From assembly GCA_903827245.1 (NCBI GenBank), contig CAIKHO010000049.1:1-48292 (forward strand): a stretch of 48,292 bases of DNA, written 5' to 3'. The translations under genes and the position numbers were made by a program. Under the pieces are notes generated by a model that saw only the letters and a list, made by a program, of their open reading frames with translations, was not told the DNA's origin and did no database searches. This document shows positions 1-7,100 of the stretch, in pieces (position 1 is the stretch's first letter; every line of letters begins with the position of its first letter). Origin of the DNA: an uncultured Opitutia bacterium. Lineage in GTDB: Bacteria > Verrucomicrobiota > Verrucomicrobiia > Opitutales > Opitutaceae.

Positions 1-84
1 ACGGATCGGGTGATCCGCCGCAATCAGCGTCTCGACGTTAATCAGGCTCACGAAACCAGGTTGGGAGGGGCGTTGGCCGCGCAT
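1..84 (-). CDS. Transposase, N-terminal fragment (IS1182/IS5-like)
   Basis: Reading leftward from the ATG at 84, the window encodes 28 residues beginning MRGQRPSQPGF and ending AADHPIR. The MRG start, the aromatic/hydrophobic patch and the DHP(L/I)R motif are the usual N-terminus of IS1182-like DDE transposases. An in-frame ATG nine bases upstream (at 93) is an alternative start. The catalytic core lies outside the window. The family assignment rests only on this N-terminal signature. Confidence 0.7.
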   Translation of the reverse strand, partial: MRGQRPSQPGFVSLINVETLIAADHPIR

Positions 85-141
85 GGTATCCATAGTACGA
101 ATACAAAATGCGGAATCAAGCGTTTTTCAGCAGCCTGCTAG
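1..141 (-). mobile_element. End fragment of an IS1182/IS5-type insertion sequence (left edge)
   Basis: These 141 bases are the exact reverse complement of the last 141 bases of the window, and identity stops at base 142. The fragment holds the 5' part of a transposase gene reading out of the window and about 50 bases of leader. It ends with CAGCAGCC near 131-138 (GGCTGCTG read the other way, followed by AAAAAC), which looks like the terminal inverted repeat of such elements. The last four bases, 138-141, are CTAG, a palindrome that could be the insertion target. Only the transposase-proximal end is present, so the element is cut by the window edge. Confidence 0.8.
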
Positions 142-257
142 AGACGGCGTTTTCGCGAGGTGATGGGGCCGTTGACGCGCAAGACCCATATCCAAACGCT
201 TTGGTGGTCCCGAAAATTGTGGCCTTGAGCCTGAAATGTTTTTTTCTGCACTTCTGC
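142..257. other. Leader between IS end and the first biosynthetic gene
   Basis: This is a 116-base stretch between the IS boundary and the proposed TTG start of the starter gene. I see no convincing sigma70-type promoter: a TTGACG at 172-177 has no good -10 partner at 17 bases. There is a short ORF of nine codons from the ATG at 236. The sequence is open in the frame of the downstream gene, so a longer hybrid N-terminus starting in the IS at 108 is formally possible. Confidence 0.4.
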
Positions 258-3200
258 TTGGCTGATCCATACTTCAACAACTTTGTCGAACTTTTCCGAT
301 CGCACGCACGCACGCAGTCGGACCGGTTGGCTGTTACCTTCCTTCCTGAAGGTGAAGAGGCGGCGGAGACCCTAACCTACGAGGCACTCGACAATCGCGC
401 GACTGCTATTGCCGTTAAGCTGCGAAAACTCGTGAAGCCGGGAGAACGGGTATTGCTCTTGCAACCGGCGGGGCTGGATTTCGTCGCCTCTTTTTTCGGC
501 TGCCTCTACGCTGGCGCAGTCGCCATCGCGGCCTACCCGCCCCGCAATGAGCGCCATTTACCGCGTATAGAGGCCATCCTCGCTGATGCCAAAGCGCGCA
601 CAATTGTAACAACGAGAGGGGCGCTGAAAAAAATCGGTCCCTGGCTTGGTCAGCGCTCTGAGGCTTATAATATATTCTGTTCCGACGAGATTGGTTCGAT
701 GGAAGACACTGTTTGGACGCCGTCAGCGACGGCCCCTGACGCGATTGCGATGCTCCAATATAGTTCCGGTTCCACGGGGCAGCCGCGTGGGGTGGTGATT
801 ACTCATGGCAACCTCATGGCCAATGCGGCGATGATTCGGCGCCGTTTTGGTTATCACGACCAGTCAACGTTCGTGAGCTGGCTGCCGATCTACCATGACA
901 TGGGGCTCGTCGGGAACCTCCTCCAACCGCTCTATCTCGGCACGAGCACGGTACTGATGCCGCCGGTAAGCTTCCTGCAGCGACCGGTCCGTTGGCTGGC
1001 GGCAATTTCACGCTACCGCGCACGTACGACGGGAGCGCCGAATTTCGCGTTCGACCTTTGTGCCCGGGTGGTGACGGCGGAGCAAAAGGCCACCCTCGAT
1101 TTGAGCTGCCTGGAGTTGCTCTATAGTGGTTCAGAGCCGATTGACGCGCGTGCGCTGGATCGGTTTGCTGAAGCTTTTGCGGGCTGCGGCTTGCGTCGCA
1201 ATGCGCTCTTTGCCTGCTACGGAATGGCAGAGTCGACGCTGTTATCCACTGGTGGCCTGGCCGGCGCGGGCGTGAGATACCTTGATGTAGATGCCGACGT
1301 GCTCGCTGCCCATCGAGCCACACCGGCCGCTGAAAATTCCCGGCAGCGCGTCCGTCTGGTGAGCTGCGGGGCATCGGTCGAGGGGCAGGACTTGCGGATC
1401 GTCGACATCGAAACCCTTTCGCCGGTATCCGAAAATGTCGTTGGTGAGATCTGGCTGCGCGGGCCACACATCGCGCCCGCCTACTGGGCGCAACCTGAAA
1501 TGACGGAACTCCTCATGCGCGCCCGTCTCGCCGATGGGAGCGGACCGTGGCTGCGGACGGGCGACCTGGGGTTCTTGCGCGATAGCGAACTCTATGTGAC
1601 TGGCCGTTTGAAGGACGTGATCATTGTCCGCGGGAAGAATCACTATCCCCAGGATATCGAGCGCACGGTTGAGCTCAGCCATCCGGCGCTGCAGATCGGC
1701 GCGTGTTCGGCATTCGCGCTTTCGACCGAGGGAGGCGAACGACTTGGGCTGGCGGTCGAGGTGCAGCGTACGGCGCTGAAATCGATGGCTGGTGAAGAGG
1801 TGGCGACGGCTATCCGCCGTGCGGTGATGGATGAGCACGAACTTGCGGTGCACACGATCGCTTTGTTGCGACCAGTCACGCTGCCGAAAACCTCCAGTGG
1901 CAAACTTCAGCGCGGTGCGGCACGGGACAGGCTCGTGGCCGGCACGCTCGAAAGCGTTTTCACCTGGCGAGAATCCAGCCCGGCCGGCACCGCCGTCGAA
2001 TTTTCCCCTCCCATGCCCACTGCGGTTTCGCCCCACGTCCAGGTCACACCGGCAGCGCAGCCCAAGCCCGGCAGCGACGACGCCAGTCGTACCCGTGCCG
2101 ACGAAATCATCGCATGGTTGCGGGAATATGCCGATACGCGGGTCAACTCGTTCCTGATGGATGAGCGACGGAGCATCCCGCCCTATATCGTCCTCGACTT
2201 TGGCAATCAGGGGATACTCGGCTTGCAGGCTCCGCGAGAGATCGGAGGGGCTGGGCTTAGCTATCGGGACACACTACGTGTGGCCGTGCAGATGGGCGCG
2301 ATTGATATCAATCTTTCCTCCTTCATCGGGGTCCACAACGCCCTGGGACTACGCCCGATCATGCACTACGGCAACGCGGCGATGCGAGCCAACGTACTGC
2401 CACGGCTCGCTTCCGGGCGCGAACTGGTTGCATTCGCTTTTACGGAGCCGGGCGCGGGCTCGAACCCGCGGGCAATTGGTTCGACGGCCACCCCCGATGG
2501 TGCCGGCGGCTGGCGATTGCACGGTTCCAAGAAATGGATCGGCACCGGGACGTGGGCCGGCTGGATCGTGGTGTCGGCGCATCTGCTCGACGTGGCGGGT
2601 CACGATCGCGGCATCACCTCATTTCTTTTACGGCAAGGGCTGCCGGGCCTGCGCATGGGGACGGAAGAACTGACGATGGGCATGCGCGGAATGGTGCAGA
2701 ACACGGTCCATCTTGAAGGGGTGCGGGTCGGGCCCGAGGACATGCTCGGTGAACCAGGGCAGGGCATGTTTGTGGCCCAGGAGACCATGAAGTTTGGCCG
2801 GCTCTTCATTTCCACCGTGAGCCTCGGCACGCTGCAACGATGCGTGCAGTTGATGCTGCGATACGCGACAAACCGTACGATGTCGACCGGCCGGCTTCTC
2901 GACAATGTCATCAGCCGGGAGCGCCTGAGCGATCACATCACGCGCATCGCGGCCCACCGGACACTGATCGAGCAGTTCGGCGGATGGTATGACGCCGGGC
3001 TCGATATTCCGGAAGAATTTTTCGCCGTGGTGAAATATGTTGGCCCCGAATCCCTCGGAATTGCGCTTGATCATTTGATCCAAATGTTCGGCGGTCGCGG
3101 TTATATCGAAACCAACATCGTGCCGCAGCTTTACCGCGACGGCCGGTTGCTGCGCATATTCGAGGGACCGACCGAGACAATGCTGATGTTCCTGGGCTCG

Positions 3201-4130
3201 CGCATCGCGAGCCAGAGCCGACCGCTCGATGATTTTCTCCGGCAGCGCCTGCAGGCGCCGGCGATCGCCGATCAAGTCAATGCAGCGGCGGATGTGGCAA
3301 AAAAACACCACCTCACCGCCGGAGACTCCTCGGAACAGGCCTTTGGAGTGCAGCGGGTCTCGAAAGTCCTCGGAGAGTTTGGTATTTACGCGCTTTGGCT
3401 GGCGGTCACCGAGGCAGACCCCACGAACGACGATCTCGTTTTGAATCGCGCCAGAAATTGGCTGAGGAACGAAGTGGCGCAGCGCTATGCGCGACTTTCC
3501 CGGCCGATCGCCGACTATGCGGCGCCGTTCAAGCCGGCTGAAATTGTTGCATTTGCGGACGCCTATCGCAGCTCTATCGGCGATGTCGAACAACATTGCC
3601 CAGGGGAAGAGACGGCCCTCGATCCCATGCTTCGGCGCAAGTCGACGGGCGAAAGCTCCGTCGCTCCGACGATGGTGACGCCCGTGACGGCGGTGATCGC
3701 ATCGGATGAGACTGAGGGCAGCGTCCGAGTGGCAGGTGCCGGCGCCGCGGAAGTCGCTGACTGGTTGCGCGGCTGGATCGGAGCGCGCCTGGGCGTGCCA
3801 GCGACGCAGATCGATCCGCAAAAACCGTTTTCGGATTTCGGCATTGATTCCATCAGCGCGGTCGAGCTTTCCGTGGCCTTGGGCGACTGGCTGAAGACGG
3901 AGCTGCCCACCACGCTCACGTGGGATTTTCCAAATATCAAGGCACTCGCTGCGGGCGTCATAGTCCCGGCGCTATCCGCGACGGTGTCGACGACCTCGAT
4001 GCCAGCCGCGACGCAGTCCGCACCCGCCGACGCTACGTCTAATCTGGATGCGCTTTCCCAGGCCGAGTTGGCGCATCTCCTCGCGGCCGAGCTTGAGAAC
4101 CTCCGTTCCGAACCTGGCACCAGACATTGA
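258..4130 (+). CDS. Starter protein: fatty acyl-AMP ligase - acyl-CoA dehydrogenase - ACP
   Basis: With a TTG start at 258 the protein has 1290 residues and begins MADPYFNNFVELFRSHA, a normal FAAL N-terminus. The open frame reaches back to an ATG at 108, but that ATG lies inside the IS. Domains: FAAL at about 5-560 (SSGSTGQPRG loop, then WLPIYHDMGLVG and APNFAFDLC, which favour a long-chain acyl-AMP ligase over a CoA ligase); acyl-CoA dehydrogenase at about 620-1110 (FTEPGAGSNP, KKWIGTGTWAG, RIFEGPTE); ACP at about 1160-1240 with the pantetheine serine at S1198 (GIDSIS). Family role: FAAL adenylates a fatty acid and passes it to the ACP, and the FAD-dependent ACAD can introduce a double bond on the carrier-bound chain. 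The C-terminal tail LSQAELAHLLAAELENL resembles a docking segment for the next protein. The gene overlaps the PKS gene. Role as chain initiator is secure; the ACAD product is inferred. Confidence 0.9.
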   Translation: MADPYFNNFVELFRSHARTQSDRLAVTFLPEGEEAAETLTYEALDNRATAIAVKLRKLVKPGERVLLLQPAGLDFVASFFGCLYAGAVAIAAYPPRNERHLPRIEAILADAKARTIVTTRGALKKIGPWLGQRSEAYNIFCSDEIGSMEDTVWTPSATAPDAIAMLQYSSGSTGQPRGVVITHGNLMANAAMIRRRFGYHDQSTFVSWLPIYHDMGLVGNLLQPLYLGTSTVLMPPVSFLQRPVRWLAAISRYRARTTGAPNFAFDLCARVVTAEQKATLDLSCLELLYSGSEPIDARALDRFAEAFAGCGLRRNALFACYGMAESTLLSTGGLAGAGVRYLDVDADVLAAHRATPAAENSRQRVRLVSCGASVEGQDLRIVDIETLSPVSENVVGEIWLRGPHIAPAYWAQPEMTELLMRARLADGSGPWLRTGDLGFLRDSELYVTGRLKDVIIVRGKNHYPQDIERTVELSHPALQIGACSAFALSTEGGERLGLAVEVQRTALKSMAGEEVATAIRRAVMDEHELAVHTIALLRPVTLPKTSSGKLQRGAARDRLVAGTLESVFTWRESSPAGTAVEFSPPMPTAVSPHVQVTPAAQPKPGSDDASRTRADEIIAWLREYADTRVNSFLMDERRSIPPYIVLDFGNQGILGLQAPREIGGAGLSYRDTLRVAVQMGAIDINLSSFIGVHNALGLRPIMHYGNAAMRANVLPRLASGRELVAFAFTEPGAGSNPRAIGSTATPDGAGGWRLHGSKKWIGTGTWAGWIVVSAHLLDVAGHDRGITSFLLRQGLPGLRMGTEELTMGMRGMVQNTVHLEGVRVGPEDMLGEPGQGMFVAQETMKFGRLFISTVSLGTLQRCVQLMLRYATNRTMSTGRLLDNVISRERLSDHITRIAAHRTLIEQFGGWYDAGLDIPEEFFAVVKYVGPESLGIALDHLIQMFGGRGYIETNIVPQLYRDGRLLRIFEGPTETMLMFLGSRIASQSRPLDDFLRQRLQAPAIADQVNAAADVAKKHHLTAGDSSEQAFGVQRVSKVLGEFGIYALWLAVTEADPTNDDLVLNRARNWLRNEVAQRYARLSRPIADYAAPFKPAEIVAFADAYRSSIGDVEQHCPGEETALDPMLRRKSTGESSVAPTMVTPVTAVIASDETEGSVRVAGAGAAEVADWLRGWIGARLGVPATQIDPQKPFSDFGIDSISAVELSVALGDWLKTELPTTLTWDFPNIKALAAGVIVPALSATVSTTSMPAATQSAPADATSNLDALSQAELAHLLAAELENLRSEPGTRH

Positions 4131-7100
4131 ACACATCTCCCGATATTGCCGGCCTGCTGCGCGAAGCCTACGGACAAATCCGGGCGTTGCGTACGCAACT
4201 TGCGGAACGCACCGCCCCGATCGCGATCATCGGGGCCGCGTGCCGTTTTCCGGGCGGTGCCAATGACCTAGATTCATTTGCACAGGTCTTGCGCGCCGGC
4301 ACCGATGCCGTGGCTCGCGTGCCGGCCGACCGCTGGGATGCCGATGCCTATTATGATCCCGATCCAGATGCCCCGGGAAAAATCCACACGCGCGACGCAG
4401 CCTGTCTCGACCAGATCGATCGATTCGACGCGGCGTTTTTCGGAATTAGTCCGCGGGAAGCCGCGCATCTTGATCCGCAGCAGCGGTTGCTGCTCGAGGT
4501 CGCGTGGCAGGTGTTGGAGGACGCCGCGTTGTCCCCGGACAGCCTGCGCGGCAGCCGCACGGGTGTATTTACCGGGCTGATGTACGGTGACTATGTCGTG
4601 AGAAGCCTGCGTGAGAACGGCCTCGATGGCATAGGTGCTTACCTTGGAACCGGTGGTACATTCAGTGCGACGGCGGGCCGACTCGCCTATGTGCTCGGTC
4701 TCCAGGGACCGACGATGGCAGTCGACACCGCTTGCTCTTCTTCACTCGTATCGGTGCACCTTGCCTGCCAGGCGTTGCGCAACGGTGAGTGCGATCTGGC
4801 GCTGGCCGGCGGCGTGAACGCCCTCCTTACGCCTGAGCCGAGCATCAATCTCACGAAGGCGCGCATGATCTCACCGGGCGGCCGATGCCGGACATTCGAC
4901 GCAGCGGCGGACGGATATGTGCGAGGCGAGGGTTGTGGCCTCATTTTATTAAAGTCGTTGGCGCGCGCAGTGGCGGATGGTGATCGCGTGGTGGGCGTGA
5001 TTCGCGGTTCGGCCGTCAATCAGGATGGTCGCAGCAGCGGACTCACGGCGCCGAACGGACTCGCCCAGCAGGCATTGTTGCGGGCGGCACTCTCGGCGGC
5101 GGGTATCCGTGCCGCTGATATCGGTTACGTAGAGTGTCACGGCACCGCGACGCCTTTAGGGGACCCGATCGAAATTAACGCATTGCGCGACGTACTCTGC
5201 CATGAGCGGCCCGCCGACCGACCGCTCGCGCTCGGTTCGGTAAAGACTAATTTCGGCCATCTGGAGGGTGCGGCGGGGATTTGTGGCCTGCTCAAGGCGC
5301 TCCTCGTCGTGCGCGGCGCCGAGGTTTTTCCCCACCTGCACCTACGGACGCTCAATCCGCGTATTGAGTTCAAGGGTGCGCCGATTTCGATTCCCACTCG
5401 GTCTATGCCGTGGTTCGAGGGTGGTGCGCCGCGGTTCGCAGGTGTAAGTTCATTCGGCTTTGTCGGCACCAACGCCCACCTTATCCTTGAAGCGCCGCCT
5501 CCGCGACCGGTTACAGTGTCTTCCGGCAGGCCTCAGGTCATCGTGATGTCGGCGAAGTCCGAAGCGGCTGCGACTAATCTGGCTGGAGATCATGCTACGT
5601 GGCTTGAGTCGCACCCAGAGGCCGATCTCGCCGCGGTGGCGCGGACACTAAATGCGGGGCGGGCGCACCACGCGCATCGTATCGCAGTAGTGGCGGACAC
5701 GACAGCGGCGACGGCACAGGCTTTGCGGGTACCAATGGGGCGGAATTGGAGGGGGGAGGCACAACTCAACCAGCCGCCGTGTGTTGCCTTTCTGTTCACT
5801 GGGCAGGGCTCCCAGTACCTCGCGATGGGACGTACTCTCGCAGACCGTGAACCCGTCTTTCGCGCGGCGATATCACGGTGCGAAGAGGCTTTGCGGTCCG
5901 TGTTGCCGCGTCCATTGACCGAATTGATGTGGGGCAGTGATGAACTCGCGTTGCAGGCGACAGCGGCGACGCAACCCGCGCTCTTCGCGCTGGAATATGC
6001 ACTCACTGAATTATGGGCCTCGTGGGGAGTGCAGCCGGACATTTTACTCGGACATAGCGTGGGTGAGTATGCCGCGGCGTGTGCCGCAGGAATTTTTAGC
6101 GTCGACGACGCGCTGCGCCTGGTCGCGGTGCGGGGGCAGCTCATGCAGGCACTCCCGGCCGGTGGGGCGATGGCGGCGGTATTCGCATCGGAGAGTGTCG
6201 TCCGGACGGTATTAGCCAGTCAGGATGATCGATTGGCCATCGCCGCGGTGAATGGGCCAGAGGAAACCGTGCTCTCGGGTGAACGATCCGCGCTGTCGTC
6301 CGCGCTGGCCGTGCTGAGGGACCGTGAGGTGCGCTCGCAGGAGTTAAATGTCTCCCATGCGTTTCACTCACCGTTGATGCGGCCGATGCTGAAGGCGTTC
6401 GAACGCGAGCTGGCGACGGTAAAATTTCACACGCCGAAACGTCCGGTCGCAACGAACCTTAGCGGCGCGCTCGACACGGCGCAGGCCATGATGCGGCCGG
6501 ACTACTGGTTGCAGCAGATCGTGTCGCCGGTGCGATTTGCAGATGCCGTCGTCGCCGCCAGGACGGCAGGGGCGAGTGTATTCATCGAGGTAGGTCCGCG
6601 CCCGATTCTTTGCGGGCTCGGTGCCAAGACGCTGTCGGACCTGACGCTCACGTGGCGGCCCAGCCTGGTTGGCCCCGGTGATGACGGAGCTGCGCTCGCA
6701 GCGGCGGTGGCGGCAGTCTACACTGCTGGCGGGGAAATTGACTGGGCGGCATATCACCGTCCGCATCCGGGGCCCCGGCTTGCAATGCCAACGTATCCTT
6801 TCGAGCGGCGGCGGCACTGGCTGCCGACTTCCGTGCGGGGAGAAAGCGCCCCCATTGCGAGCGAGTCGAGCGGAGCGATAGCATTTTCGGTCATGTTTTT
6901 CGCGGCGACGCAGGAACCGCTCGACAATGATAAATACAAGTTGGTGCTCGAGGCGGCACGGTTTGCGGACCGGAATGGTTTCGAGTCGGTGTGGGTACCG
7001 GAGCGGCATTTCACCGCGATGGGCGGGCTGTACCCCAATGCGGCGGTGCTGCATGCGGCGCTGGCGCGCGAGACACGCCGCGTGCGGTTGATGGCAGGGA

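Noticed and set aside
108-257. Translation of the starter protein from the ATG at 108
   Set aside because: The ATG and first 11 codons lie inside the IS, and the following residues do not look like FAAL. The TTG at 258 gives a normal N-terminus.
2628-3821. A 397-codon open frame on the - strand
   Set aside because: Antisense to the ACAD and ACP region of the starter protein; composition is typical of a shadow frame.
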